The notes under the pieces are model-generated. The model ran no database searches. It was given only the letters and a program-made list of their open reading frames with translations, and was not told the DNA's origin. 64,000 nucleotides of DNA from an uncultured Eubacteriales bacterium (lineage in GTDB: Bacteria; Bacillota; Clostridia; UBA1381; UMGS1253). Where the stretch lies: contig CABUKE010000004.1 of NCBI GenBank assembly GCA_902492065.1, forward strand, positions 121,459-185,458. The letters are read 5' to 3'. Shown here in pieces: positions 32,503-42,225 of the stretch (positions within the stretch are counted from its first letter, which is position 1; every line of letters begins with the position of its first letter). A program made the translations under genes and the position numbers.

Positions 32503-33753
32503 TCATACCATATCTGCCGCGCCATGTCCAGCCGTGAATCCGCTGGCCCAGGCCCACGTGAGGTTATACCCGCCGCAGTCGCCATATACGTCAAGCGCTT
32601 CTCCGCAGGCAAATAGGCCGCGCAGACGCGACGACTGTAGGGTATGAGGGTCAAATTCGTCCAATGCCGCGCCGCCGCCCATGACCTGTGCCGATGGCGC
32701 GCCCTTTACACCCGTGACGGAAATACGCCACGCTTTGAGCAGGGCGGCAAGCGCCTTGAGCTGTTTATCGGTAAGGGCGGAGACGGCAGCGGAGAGCGGG
32801 CCGATGTTTGCCGCTTTGGTAACCGCCATAGCGACGCGCTTGTTTAAAAATCCGCACAAAAGCTGCTCGAGCGGCTGCTCTGCAAAAATCGTGCGCCGCC
32901 TTTGCAGCAGGGCGTACAACGCGGAAAAGTCGTACTCTGGCGCAAGGTCGAGTACAACATTTATTTCGTGCCGTCCACCGCTGGAAAAGAGGCGCGCCGC
33001 CTCGCCGGAGAGCTGCATGACAGCAATGCCAGACAGGCCATAGTCGGTAAACAGCACCTCGCCATATTCGCTGCGCATAGGCGCACCGTCAATTTCGAGC
33101 AAAACCTGCGCGCTTGCGCGCATACCGGCCGCCGTTTTTATGTAAGTTGTATCGCATTTCAGCGGCGTAAGCGCGGGGTAGGGCGGAAGAATTGTGTGGC
33201 CGAGGCGTTTGAGCAGGGCAATCCCACTGTCGCTCCCACCGCCCGCTGCACTGCCGGAGGCGAGAATGACCGCGTCAGCGGTATAGGTATTGCCACCTTT
33301 TGCGGTAAGCTGAAAGCCTTTGCCCGCACGCCGGACATCTGTTATTTCCGAATCAGGTTGAATTGTAACGCCGCGCCGCGCTGCCTCAAACCGCAATACG
33401 TCGAGCACCGACGCGGCCTGCATGCTGCGCGGATAGACGAGTGTGCCGCTCTGCACGGTTTCCAACCCAATTTCTGCAAAAAAATGTAGAATATTCTGCA
33501 CAGGAAAGGCGCTTAGCACAACCGCCGCGGCTTCCGGGGCACCCGTGTGGTAGGCGGCGCGCGTTTCGTCCATGTTGGTCAGGTTGCACCGCCCGTTTCC
33601 AGTGGCGAGGAGTTTTTTGCCCGGGCGCGGGTTTTTCTCAAACAGGATAATATCCACCTGTTTTCTAAGTTTAGCACAGCGCCGGGCGGCACATATGGCA
33701 CTCATCAGCCCAGATGCGCCCGCGCCGACGACTGCAATCGTTTTTTTGCTCAT
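32503..33753 (-). CDS. BaiN/HI0933-type NAD(P)/FAD-dependent oxidoreductase
   Basis: A 416-residue flavoprotein with the Rossmann motif AVVGAGASGLMSAICAARR, then FEKNPRPGKKLLATGNGRCNLTN, the signature of the HI0933/YhiN family (which includes the bile-acid reductase BaiN). The C-terminal segment QVMGGGAALDEFDPHTLQSSRLRGLFACGEALDVYGDCGGYNLTWAWASG fits as well. Substrate unknown. Its ATG overlaps the GH13 stop by four bases, and AAAGGAGGAG inside the GH13 end is its ribosome site. Confidence 0.9.
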   Translation of the reverse strand: MSKKTIAVVGAGASGLMSAICAARRCAKLRKQVDIILFEKNPRPGKKLLATGNGRCNLTNMDETRAAYHTGAPEAAAVVLSAFPVQNILHFFAEIGLETVQSGTLVYPRSMQAASVLDVLRFEAARRGVTIQPDSEITDVRRAGKGFQLTAKGGNTYTADAVILASGSAAGGGSDSGIALLKRLGHTILPPYPALTPLKCDTTYIKTAAGMRASAQVLLEIDGAPMRSEYGEVLFTDYGLSGIAVMQLSGEAARLFSSGGRHEINVVLDLAPEYDFSALYALLQRRRTIFAEQPLEQLLCGFLNKRVAMAVTKAANIGPLSAAVSALTDKQLKALAALLKAWRISVTGVKGAPSAQVMGGGAALDEFDPHTLQSSRLRGLFACGEALDVYGDCGGYNLTWAWASGFTAGHGAADMV

Positions 33754-35660
33754 TGCTGCTCCTCCTTTGTTTTTGCATGGTAAAGCTGAAAGCTCATCGG
33801 GCCGATGGAAAGCGTAAAGCGGCCGTTTTCGGAGGCGAACTCTGTGCCGTCCAGTTCCAGCCGGGATATCCCAAACCGCCCCAGCTCCACCGGTGCGTTC
33901 CAGGTAAGTGTTTCGTCGGTATTAATCAGGACAAAGCAGGCGTCGGTGGGCGTATAGCGCAGAAAGCCGCATGTCTGCCCACCACCGTAGATGGGGGCAT
34001 ATTCGCCGCTCGTCAGCGCAGGGTTATTTTTCCGCATAGCAATCACACTTTGGAAAAAAGCGTGTATCTCACCACCAATTTTATCCCAGTCGAAGCAGGC
34101 GCGGCAGAACGGGTCGCCAAAGCCTTCCGTCCCGATTTCGTCCCCGTAGAAGATACTCGGCATCCCTGGCAGGGCAAATTGTAACTGCGTAATGAGCCGG
34201 ATACGCCGCTGCGCTGCCGCGTGTTGCTGGGGCGACAGCGTATAAGCCGCCTGCTGCTCACGCGTGAGGCCGTCCGGCGCGCCGGACAGCACAGTATAGA
34301 CGCGGGGCGTGTCGTGACTGCTCAGAAAGTTCATCGCCGCAAAAAACGCCTCCTTCGGGTAATTTTCGTATAGACTGTATACAATGCTGTTAAACTCCAC
34401 CGCATCAATTTTCCCCATGACAAACACAATCATGGCGGCGCGCAGGGGATAATTCATCACGGAGTCAAGCTCGCGCCCGCCAAAATATTCGCGCAGACTG
34501 CCGTAGCTCGTCTTGTTCGACGCGTCCTCCCATACCTCGCCGATGATTGCGGCGTCGGGATTCTCCTGCTTCAGCTCGCGACGCAGGACTTTTACAAACT
34601 CGTCGGGCAGTTCGTCGACGACGTCGAGCCGCCACCCGCTCGCACCGCGCCGTATCCACTGTTTGATAACGGCGTTTTCGCCGGTTAAGATATAGTCGAG
34701 ATACGAAGGCGTCATAGCGTTGACGCGCGGCAGCGTTTTAATGCCCCACCAGCATTCGTATTTGCCAGGGTACTCGGAAAAGCTGTACCAGTCAAAGTAG
34801 GGCGACTGTTTGCTCTGGTACGCGCCTGTGGCCGGGTATTTACCGTCCTTGTTGAAGTATTTGCTGTTCGAGCCGGTGTGGTTGAACACGCCGTCTAAGA
34901 TAACGCGGATTCCGAGCTCCTTTGCAGCCGCACACAGCTTTGTAAAGAGTTCTTCATCGCCAAACATCGGGTCGACCTTATCATAGTCGCCCGTGTCGTA
35001 TTTATGGTTGGAAAACGCCTCAAAAATCGGGTTCAGGTACAAGACCGTCACGCCCAAATCGGCGAGGTAGGGCAGTTTTTCCAAAATGCCCGCCAGCGAC
35101 CCGCCGAACACGTCATTTGCCAGATACGTCCCGCCGAACTGCCCGGGCGTGTGGTACGGCGTATCGTCCCATTCGCGCCGGATAATATCGTCGCGTTCTA
35201 CGGGCGGCGCATAGGCTGTGCTTTTAGCAAAACGGTCGGGGAAAATCTGATACATAACCCCTTCCTTGAGCCAGTCGGGTGTATGAAAGCCGCCGTCGTA
35301 GACGGTAATCTGGTAGGGGATAGGGTCTTGCAAATACTGCGCGCCAAGCCCGCCGCGCCGCTGTGGGTTGTTCCCGTAATACACGGCGGAGCCGCCGAAG
35401 CTCGCCTCAAAGGAATAAAAAACAAGGCACGGCTCGGGCGGCAAGCTCAAAACGGCTTCAAATACGTTTGCACCCAGCATATGGCTGTGGAAGTGCATGG
35501 GCACGGCGTGCGCCGATTCCCCAATCGTATAGCGCAGCAGAGCGCTGTCCGGCCACATACTGTCGTCGAGCAAAAGACGCAGCGTTACGTCTGAAACGCA
35601 AGGAGCCGCACCGAAAGGGGTGCGGCAGAATGCATTATGGGAATTGTGTTCAATCTTCAA
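33750..35660 (-). CDS. GH13 alpha-glucosidase / neopullulanase-type enzyme
   Basis: A 636-residue cytosolic amylase-family enzyme, with no signal peptide. An N-terminal beta-domain of about 130 residues resembles a CBM34-like module; then the TIM barrel with DGVFNHTG, GWRLDVVDELPD (nucleophile), IIGEVWED (acid/base) and FLSSHDTPR, and a C-terminal beta-domain. It probably trims branched alpha-glucan, such as limit dextrin left by GlgP. Start TTG 35660 has AGGAGGGAG 6 bases upstream; the alternative at 35687 has none. It lies between glgP and the flavoprotein. Confidence 0.9.
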   Translation of the reverse strand: MKIEHNSHNAFCRTPFGAAPCVSDVTLRLLLDDSMWPDSALLRYTIGESAHAVPMHFHSHMLGANVFEAVLSLPPEPCLVFYSFEASFGGSAVYYGNNPQRRGGLGAQYLQDPIPYQITVYDGGFHTPDWLKEGVMYQIFPDRFAKSTAYAPPVERDDIIRREWDDTPYHTPGQFGGTYLANDVFGGSLAGILEKLPYLADLGVTVLYLNPIFEAFSNHKYDTGDYDKVDPMFGDEELFTKLCAAAKELGIRVILDGVFNHTGSNSKYFNKDGKYPATGAYQSKQSPYFDWYSFSEYPGKYECWWGIKTLPRVNAMTPSYLDYILTGENAVIKQWIRRGASGWRLDVVDELPDEFVKVLRRELKQENPDAAIIGEVWEDASNKTSYGSLREYFGGRELDSVMNYPLRAAMIVFVMGKIDAVEFNSIVYSLYENYPKEAFFAAMNFLSSHDTPRVYTVLSGAPDGLTREQQAAYTLSPQQHAAAQRRIRLITQLQFALPGMPSIFYGDEIGTEGFGDPFCRACFDWDKIGGEIHAFFQSVIAMRKNNPALTSGEYAPIYGGGQTCGFLRYTPTDACFVLINTDETLTWNAPVELGRFGISRLELDGTEFASENGRFTLSIGPMSFQLYHAKTKEEQQ

Positions 35661-35683
35661 GGGGATCTCCCTCCTGTTGCCGG

Positions 35684-38125
35684 TCAAATGTGCTCCAAAT
35701 GCCAGATTTTATCGTTGTATTCTTGAATCGTGCGGTCGGACGAGAAGTAACCGGCCGCCGCTGTGTTGAGCACGGCCTTTTTCGTCCAGAGCGCCTTGTC
35801 GCGGTACTCATGTGCAAGCTGCGCCTGCGCCTCTACATAGGCGTCAAAGTCGCGTGTCACCATATACGGGTCTGCCATGCCGTAGTCGCCGAACAGCAGC
35901 GAGTGGTAAATCTCGCGGAAAATCTGCGGGTGCTGCGGCTCGAGCGTACCGTCAATGAGCTGGTCGAGCACGCGCTTTAAGGGCATATTGCTCGCGTAGA
36001 GCGCCTGTACCTCGCCCGTCTGGTGGCGGTAGCGCGCGGTCACTTCGTCGGCGCGCAGGCCGAAGATATACATGTTCTCCATTCCAACCTGCTCGCTCAT
36101 CTCCACGTTTGCACCGTCAAATGTCCCAATCGTGAGCGCGCCGTTTAGCATAAATTTCATATTGCCTGTACCGGACGCCTCCTTGCCCGCGGTGGAAATC
36201 TGCTCTGAAACGTCGGCGGCAACCATAATCTTTTCCGCCAGTGTCACGCCGTAATTTTCCAAGAATACGACCTTGAGCTTTCCGCCGATGCGCGCGTCGT
36301 TGTTGACAAGGTTTGCCACACTGTTAATCAATTTGATGATCAGCTTGGCGCGCTTGTAGCCGGGCGACGCTTTTGCCGCGAAGATGAATGTACGCGGCGT
36401 CAGGTCGAGGCTTGGGTTGTCGATCAGGCAATTGTACAGATACAGGATATGGAGTACGTTTAGAAGCTGGCGTTTGTATTCGTGCAGACGCTTTGCCTGT
36501 ACGTCGAAGATGGAGTTTACATCCACGTCGATGCCGTTGTGCTCCTTGATATAGGCGGCGAGCGCCTTTTTGTTCTCTAACTTGATTGCGGCAAATTTCT
36601 CACAAAACGCTTTGTCGCCGGCAAATTTCTTGAGCGCGGACAGCTTCGAAGCATCCATAAGCCAGCCGTCGCCAATGCTTGCGGTAATCAGCTTTGTCAG
36701 TTCGGGATTGGCGTACATAATCCAGCGGCGGAACGTGATACCGTTCGTGATTGCATGAAAACGCGACGGGTCAAGCCGGTAATAATCTGCAAAAATGTCG
36801 CCCGTGAGGATGTCCGTGTGCAGCTTTGACACCCCGTTGATAGCGTGGCACGTTGCAAGGCAGAGGTTCGCCATGCTGATTTGTCCCTGCTTGTTGATGA
36901 CTGCCATATAGTCAATCTTGCCGTAGTCGCCCGGATAGACCTCATTGAGATGCTCCAGCAGGCGGCGGTTGATTTCCGCCACGATCATATAAATGCGCGG
37001 CAGAAGCGGCTCAAACAGCGACACAGGCCACTTTTCGAGCGCCTCGCTCATGACGGTGTGGTTCGTGTAGGCGCATACCTTGCAGGTAATGTCCCACGCC
37101 TCGTCCCAGCCAAGCCCCTCGTTGTCCATCAGGATGCGCATCAGCTCCGGAATTGCCAGCGCCGGGTGCGTGTCGTTGATATGGATGGCGATTTTGTCGG
37201 CAAAGATGTCCCATGCCGGGCCGTACGCGTACTTAAAGTCGCGTACAATCCATTGGATCGTCGCCGATACGAGGAAATACTGCTGCCGCAGGCGGAGCTT
37301 TTTCCCCTCGTCGTGGTTGTCCTCGGGGTAGAGTACGTTGGAGATTACCTCCGCCAAGTCGCGTTCCTCCACCGCTCTTGTATACTGCCCCTCGTTGAAG
37401 AACTGCATGTTCAAATCGGTCGGGGCCTTTGCGCTCCAAAGGCGCAGTTTGTTAATCATTTTGGAATTATAGCCGCAAATCGGCACGTCGTACGGGACGG
37501 CCAGCACCGTGTGTGAGTTTTCGTACCGGAAGGAGAACCGTCCCTCGTACCAGTCGGTATACACCTTGCCGCCAAACAGTACCTCGACCTGTTCTTCCGG
37601 ACGGGCAATTTCCCACACATAGCCATCCTCCAGCCATGCATCGGGCTGCTCAAACTGGTAGCCGTCAATAATTTTCTGCTGGAACAGGCCGTACTCATAC
37701 CGGATAGTCGAGCCGTAGGCCGGCAAATCGAGCGTCGTCAGCGAGTCGATAAAGCACGCCGCTAGTCGGCCGAGACCGCCGTTTCCCAGCCCTGCGTCGC
37801 TCTCCTGCGCCTCGACGGTGTTAACGTCGATACCAATTTCTTTGAACACTGCGATGTAGTCGTCCGTCAGGGCGAGGTTGAGCATATTCGTCCCCAAAAG
37901 CCGCCCCATCAAAAACTCGGATGACAGATAATAGAGCTTTTTTGATTGCTCCTGTTTTACTGCTGCGTGCGACTCCTGCCACTTGCGCATGATTTCGTCG
38001 CGCACTGTGTAGGCGCACGCTTTGTAAATCATCCGGTCGGTCGCGTCCTCAATCGTTTTACCGAAGTAACGCATAACCTTTCCGGTGATTTCGTCATATA
38101 TTTCCTGCTGTTTCTTTGTCAGCAT
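35684..38125 (-). CDS. glgP: Glycogen/starch phosphorylase
   Basis: Releases glucose-1-phosphate from the ends of alpha-1,4-glucan. The 813 residues match the family length. Visible are the N-terminal LGNGGLGRLAACFIDSL and the PLP site ISTAGKEASGTGNMKFMLNGALTIGTFDGANVEM, with the cofactor lysine in GNMKFM. It is 12 bases downstream of glgA and 23 bases upstream of the GH13 gene, so synthesis and breakdown genes share one transcript. The glycogen-binding or phosphorylation sites of animal enzymes are absent, as expected. Confidence 0.97.
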   Translation of the reverse strand: MLTKKQQEIYDEITGKVMRYFGKTIEDATDRMIYKACAYTVRDEIMRKWQESHAAVKQEQSKKLYYLSSEFLMGRLLGTNMLNLALTDDYIAVFKEIGIDVNTVEAQESDAGLGNGGLGRLAACFIDSLTTLDLPAYGSTIRYEYGLFQQKIIDGYQFEQPDAWLEDGYVWEIARPEEQVEVLFGGKVYTDWYEGRFSFRYENSHTVLAVPYDVPICGYNSKMINKLRLWSAKAPTDLNMQFFNEGQYTRAVEERDLAEVISNVLYPEDNHDEGKKLRLRQQYFLVSATIQWIVRDFKYAYGPAWDIFADKIAIHINDTHPALAIPELMRILMDNEGLGWDEAWDITCKVCAYTNHTVMSEALEKWPVSLFEPLLPRIYMIVAEINRRLLEHLNEVYPGDYGKIDYMAVINKQGQISMANLCLATCHAINGVSKLHTDILTGDIFADYYRLDPSRFHAITNGITFRRWIMYANPELTKLITASIGDGWLMDASKLSALKKFAGDKAFCEKFAAIKLENKKALAAYIKEHNGIDVDVNSIFDVQAKRLHEYKRQLLNVLHILYLYNCLIDNPSLDLTPRTFIFAAKASPGYKRAKLIIKLINSVANLVNNDARIGGKLKVVFLENYGVTLAEKIMVAADVSEQISTAGKEASGTGNMKFMLNGALTIGTFDGANVEMSEQVGMENMYIFGLRADEVTARYRHQTGEVQALYASNMPLKRVLDQLIDGTLEPQHPQIFREIYHSLLFGDYGMADPYMVTRDFDAYVEAQAQLAHEYRDKALWTKKAVLNTAAAGYFSSDRTIQEYNDKIWHLEHI

Positions 38126-38137
38126 ATGTCTACCTCC

Positions 38138-39577
38138 TTAGAAAGCCAGTTTGTGGTATATGTCAAGGTACTTACGCGCCGATTCCTCCCAGGAAAAGTC
38201 CGCCCGCATCGCCTGGCGGCAGAGCGCCTGCCACGCCGTTTTGTCGTGGAACACGCTGTGCGCATAGTCGATGACGCGCAGAAGATCCTGGGCGTTGTAC
38301 GGCCCGAAAGAAAAACCAGTGCCTTCACCTGTATATTCGTTGTAAGGGATGACGGTATCTTTGAGCCCGCCGGTCTCGCGCACAATGGGCAGCGTGCCGT
38401 AGCGCATGCTGATAAGCTGGCTCAGGCCGCACGGCTCAAAGCGCGACGGCATCAAAAACGCGTCGCATGCCGCGTAGATTTTGTGTGCCAACGCATTGTC
38501 AAAGCAGATATTCGCGCTAAATTTGTCGCTGTGGTTGCGCGCGTACCAGCGGAACATCTCCTCAAAATGGCCCTCGCCCGTGCCGAGCACGACAAGCTGA
38601 ATGTCGCGTTTTTCCAGCTCGGCAATGATCTGCGCGACAAGATCGAACCCCTTTTGCCCAGTCAGACGGCTCACAATACCAATTAGCAGAGCGTTCTCGT
38701 TCCGCGCAAGCCCAAGCTCGGCCTGTAATTCCGTCTTATTAAACTTTTTCCCGCTTACAAAGTCGCGGCGGTTGTAGCGTTTGTAAATCATTTCGTCGGT
38801 GGAAGGATTGTACTGCTCATAGCTCAGGCCGTTCACGATGCCGTAGAGCTGGCGGCTTCTGGCGCGCAGAAGGCCGTCGAGACCCTCGCCGTACTCGCCC
38901 GTCTGAATCTCGTGCGCGTATGTATCGCTCACGGTCGTAATGAGGTCGGCGTATACGAGCCCGCCTTTGAGCACGTTGATGTCACCGTTGTATTCGAGCT
39001 TGTCGCTCGTAAAGTAGGAGTCCGGCAGGCCAAACACGTCGCCGACCGCCTTTCTGTCCCAAATGCCCTGATAGCGCAGGTTGTGAACCGTCATAATGGT
39101 CTTGATTCCACGGTAAAAGGGATTATCCTGGAACTGCGCCTGCAAAAGAAACGGGATCGCCGCAGCCTGCCAGTCGTTACAGTGGATGATGTCTGGCCGG
39201 AAGCCCAAATCTGGCAAAACGGAGAGCGCCGCCTTACAGAAAAACGCAAACTTCTCCATATCCTCATGGATGTACCCGTAGAGGTGGTCGGACTTAAAGT
39301 AAAATTCATTGTCGATAAAGTACACCGTTACGCCGTCGTGCTCCAGCTCAAAAATCCCGCAGTATTGTCTGCGCCACGAGAGCGGAACCTCAATCGCCTT
39401 GATAAAGCGCATCTTCTCCACATATTCGTGCGGGATACAGCCGTATTTCGGCATGATGAGGCGGATGTCGACCTCCTCTTTGTCAAACGCCGCCGGCAGC
39501 GTACCCGCCACGTCGGCAAGCCCGCCCGACTTTGCAAACGGGACCGCCTCGGACGATACAAATAAAACCTGAACCAT
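38138..39577 (-). CDS. glgA: Glycogen synthase (ADP-glucose, GT5)
   Basis: Transfers glucose from ADP-glucose to the end of alpha-glucan. The 479 residues have the GT5 motifs: N-terminal KSGGLADVAGTLP (KTGGLADV-like ADP-glucose loop) and the C-terminal PSRFEPCGLSQLISMRYGTLPIVRETGGLKDTV. ATG 39577 follows GGAGGCAC; the upstream codons to 39595 lie within that site. It is between glgD and glgP. The length matches the bacterial family. Confidence 0.97.
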   Translation of the reverse strand: MVQVLFVSSEAVPFAKSGGLADVAGTLPAAFDKEEVDIRLIMPKYGCIPHEYVEKMRFIKAIEVPLSWRRQYCGIFELEHDGVTVYFIDNEFYFKSDHLYGYIHEDMEKFAFFCKAALSVLPDLGFRPDIIHCNDWQAAAIPFLLQAQFQDNPFYRGIKTIMTVHNLRYQGIWDRKAVGDVFGLPDSYFTSDKLEYNGDINVLKGGLVYADLITTVSDTYAHEIQTGEYGEGLDGLLRARSRQLYGIVNGLSYEQYNPSTDEMIYKRYNRRDFVSGKKFNKTELQAELGLARNENALLIGIVSRLTGQKGFDLVAQIIAELEKRDIQLVVLGTGEGHFEEMFRWYARNHSDKFSANICFDNALAHKIYAACDAFLMPSRFEPCGLSQLISMRYGTLPIVRETGGLKDTVIPYNEYTGEGTGFSFGPYNAQDLLRVIDYAHSVFHDKTAWQALCRQAMRADFSWEESARKYLDIYHKLAF

Positions 39578-39726
39578 GTTTGTGCCTCCTGCCATTTAGT
39601 ATACCGTATTTCCGCGCTGGTTTCAATTCATATCATTTGCTTATTCTTCAAAATTATGACAGCGTGTGCATAGCGCATACATACGGAAACTGCGCCGCTG
39701 CGGCCTGCCGCCCGGCGCAGTAAAAG

Positions 39727-40854
39727 TTAGATTACATTGCCCTTCGCAATCACAAAGGGGTAGTTGGGCTGGCCCATGACGGTCTTGCCCGCTAAAAGCG
39801 TCACCTCTTTGTCCAAAACGACGTTTTCCACAAAACAGTTTTCCTGTATCACGCTGTTCTGCATAACGATTGAATTTTTAACAGTCGCGCCGCGGCCGAT
39901 ATGCACGCCACGGAAGATGACCGAGTTTTCCACCGTGCCGTCAATCATGCAGCCGTCCGCTACCATGGAGTCGACCACCTTGGCGTGGTCGCCGTAGTGG
40001 GTCGGCACTTGGTCTTTGACTTTGGTGTAGATTTTCGCCGTGGAGGAAAACAGCTCGCGCCGGATTTCCGGCTTTAAGAAATTCATATTGTTTTGATAAT
40101 AGCTGTCGATTGTGTCGACGCGGCCTACATAGCCGTCGAACTGATAACCGTAAATTTTCAGCCGGTTAACATTTTTCACGAGCACATCCATGACCCAGTC
40201 GTGCTCGCCATGCGCGATACAGTTCTCAATTGTATTAATAAGAAACGACCGCTCGCAGATATAGGCGTCCATGGACACCTTGTTCCCCTTCGGGTGGGGA
40301 TGGTTTTTCATAATGTCTGTCACGCGGCCGGAGTCGTCCACGTCGAGCAGCGTATAGCGCGCGAGCGTTTCGCTGCTGGCCTGCGTTTCGCAGTTATACA
40401 GGATTGTGATATCGGCGTGGTTTTGCTTGTGGAATGCGAGCGCCTCATTAAAGGTGGTGTTGTACATCGTGTTCCCTTTGGACAAAACGATATAGTCCGG
40501 CCTCGTCCGGCGGATAAAGCTCCCAATCCCGTACAGCACGTCGATGTCGCCGTCGGCTTTGCCCGTATTTTCGCGTCCGAGATAGGGCGGCAGGATGTAC
40601 AGGCCGCTGTTTTTCCGACTAAGGTCCCAGTCCTTGCCCGAGCCGAGGTGGTCCATCAGCGACGAATAGTTAAACTGTGTCGCAACGCCGACGTTGCGGA
40701 TACCGGAGTTTACCATACATGATAAAATAAAGTCAATCAGGCGGTAGCGCCCTGCCATCGGCATAGCGGAAATCGCCCGCTTTTCCGTCAAAACCCCAAG
40801 CTGCGTTTCCTTGTCCTCTGTGAGGATGATTCCTGTCATTGCGTCCATGCTCAT
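39727..40854 (-). CDS. glgD: ADP-glucose pyrophosphorylase subunit GlgD
   Basis: Non- or weakly catalytic regulatory partner of GlgC in Firmicutes. The 375 residues keep the nucleotidyltransferase fold (MAGRYRLIDFILSCMVNSG) but lack the N-terminal GGxGTRL loop; in its place is ILTEDKETQLGVLTEKRA. The left-handed beta-helix repeats are at the C-terminus. It overlaps glgC by four bases (ATGA), which fits a 1:1 heteromer. No separate promoter is seen. Confidence 0.96.
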   Translation of the reverse strand: MSMDAMTGIILTEDKETQLGVLTEKRAISAMPMAGRYRLIDFILSCMVNSGIRNVGVATQFNYSSLMDHLGSGKDWDLSRKNSGLYILPPYLGRENTGKADGDIDVLYGIGSFIRRTRPDYIVLSKGNTMYNTTFNEALAFHKQNHADITILYNCETQASSETLARYTLLDVDDSGRVTDIMKNHPHPKGNKVSMDAYICERSFLINTIENCIAHGEHDWVMDVLVKNVNRLKIYGYQFDGYVGRVDTIDSYYQNNMNFLKPEIRRELFSSTAKIYTKVKDQVPTHYGDHAKVVDSMVADGCMIDGTVENSVIFRGVHIGRGATVKNSIVMQNSVIQENCFVENVVLDKEVTLLAGKTVMGQPNYPFVIAKGNVI

Positions 40855-42128
40855 ACCCCCCCGTTCGCAATCGTTGCCGTACCCTGTTGCTGGATTTTTT
40901 TATCAAACAGGGTGTTTTCCGCCAGGATGTCGTTTTCGACCATGGAATTTTTCCCAATTTCAATCCCGGCGTCGATGATGATGCCGCCCTCCAGCAAAAC
41001 GATTCCGTCGGTGCAGTAGCGCGAGCGGTATGGATTGTTTTCGATCTCGCGGATGCCAATCATGTCGTTTGCGCCGATGGTACAGCCGGGGCCGACGATG
41101 GTCTTTTCCACGATTGCACCTTCGCCGATTTTCGCGTTCGGCATTACGATGCTGTCGCGGACAATCGCGCCCTTTTCCACGGTTACGCCCTCGCTGATGA
41201 TGGAGTGCTCAATCACGCCATAGATGTCGCACCCTTCTGTGATATTGCAGTTTTTCAGCACGGCGCTGCTGGAGATGAAGTGCGGCGGCTTGACCGGATT
41301 GCGCGAATAGATGGTCCACTTGTCGTCGCGGATGTCGAGCCGCGGCGGGTCAGAGAGCAGATCCATATGCGCCTCCCACAAGCTCTGCACCGTCCCCACG
41401 TCGCGCCAGTAGCCGTCGAAGCTGTAGGTATACATCGGCTCGTTCATGGAGAGCATCTGCGGGATGACGTTTTTCCCGAAATCATTTTCCGACCGGGGAT
41501 TATTTTCGTCAACAATCAGGTATTTTTTCAGAATCTGCCAGTTGAAAATATAGATGCCCATAGAGGCGAGGTTGCTCTTCGGTTCCTTCGGCTTTTCCTC
41601 AAACTCCACAATCCGGCCGACCTCGTCGACGTCCATAATGCCGAAACGGGACGCCTCTTCCCACGCAACGGGCATGACCGCCACAGTTGCGGCGGCGTTG
41701 TTCTCCTTATGGCAGGCGAGCATTTTGGCATAATTCATTTTGTAAATATGGTCGCCCGACAGAATCAGGACATATTTGGGGTCGAACTGCTGGATAAAGG
41801 AAATATTCTGGTAAATTGCGTTTGCCGTGCCTTTGTACCACTCTCCTTTTTCCGCCTTGACATAAGGGGGCAGCACGTATACACCGCCGAAGCTGCGGTC
41901 GAGGTCCCACGGTACACCGTTGCCGATGTATGTATTCAGCTCAAGCGGCTGGTACTGCGTGAGAACGCCGACCGTTTCAATGCCGGAATGGGTACAGTTG
42001 CTGAGTGCAAAGTCGATAATGCGGTATTTTCCGCCAAACGGGACGGCGGGCTTTGCTACATCTTTTGTCAGCGCGCCGAGCCGGCTGCCCTGTCCGCCCG
42101 CTAAAATCATAGCTACACATTCTGTCAT
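40851..42128 (-). CDS. glgC: Glucose-1-phosphate adenylyltransferase
   Basis: Makes ADP-glucose from glucose-1-phosphate and ATP, the controlled step of glycogen synthesis. The 425 residues have the N-terminal ILAGGQGSRLGALTKDVAKPAVPFGGKYRIIDFALSN loop, with catalytic GGQGSRL and the KPAVPFGG lysine, and the C-terminal beta-helix. It is the third-last step before GlgA in the operon order glgB-glgC-glgD-glgA. Overlap with glgD couples their translation. Confidence 0.98.
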   Translation of the reverse strand: MTECVAMILAGGQGSRLGALTKDVAKPAVPFGGKYRIIDFALSNCTHSGIETVGVLTQYQPLELNTYIGNGVPWDLDRSFGGVYVLPPYVKAEKGEWYKGTANAIYQNISFIQQFDPKYVLILSGDHIYKMNYAKMLACHKENNAAATVAVMPVAWEEASRFGIMDVDEVGRIVEFEEKPKEPKSNLASMGIYIFNWQILKKYLIVDENNPRSENDFGKNVIPQMLSMNEPMYTYSFDGYWRDVGTVQSLWEAHMDLLSDPPRLDIRDDKWTIYSRNPVKPPHFISSSAVLKNCNITEGCDIYGVIEHSIISEGVTVEKGAIVRDSIVMPNAKIGEGAIVEKTIVGPGCTIGANDMIGIREIENNPYRSRYCTDGIVLLEGGIIIDAGIEIGKNSMVENDILAENTLFDKKIQQQGTATIANGGV

Positions 42129-42225
42129 ATGATGGTTCCTCCTGTATTGGACTCACCTCCCGCACTTTGCCGACCGCGTACGGGAGGAATGGCAAACTAT
42201 ATATTTTATGCGCTGTTTTATGCGC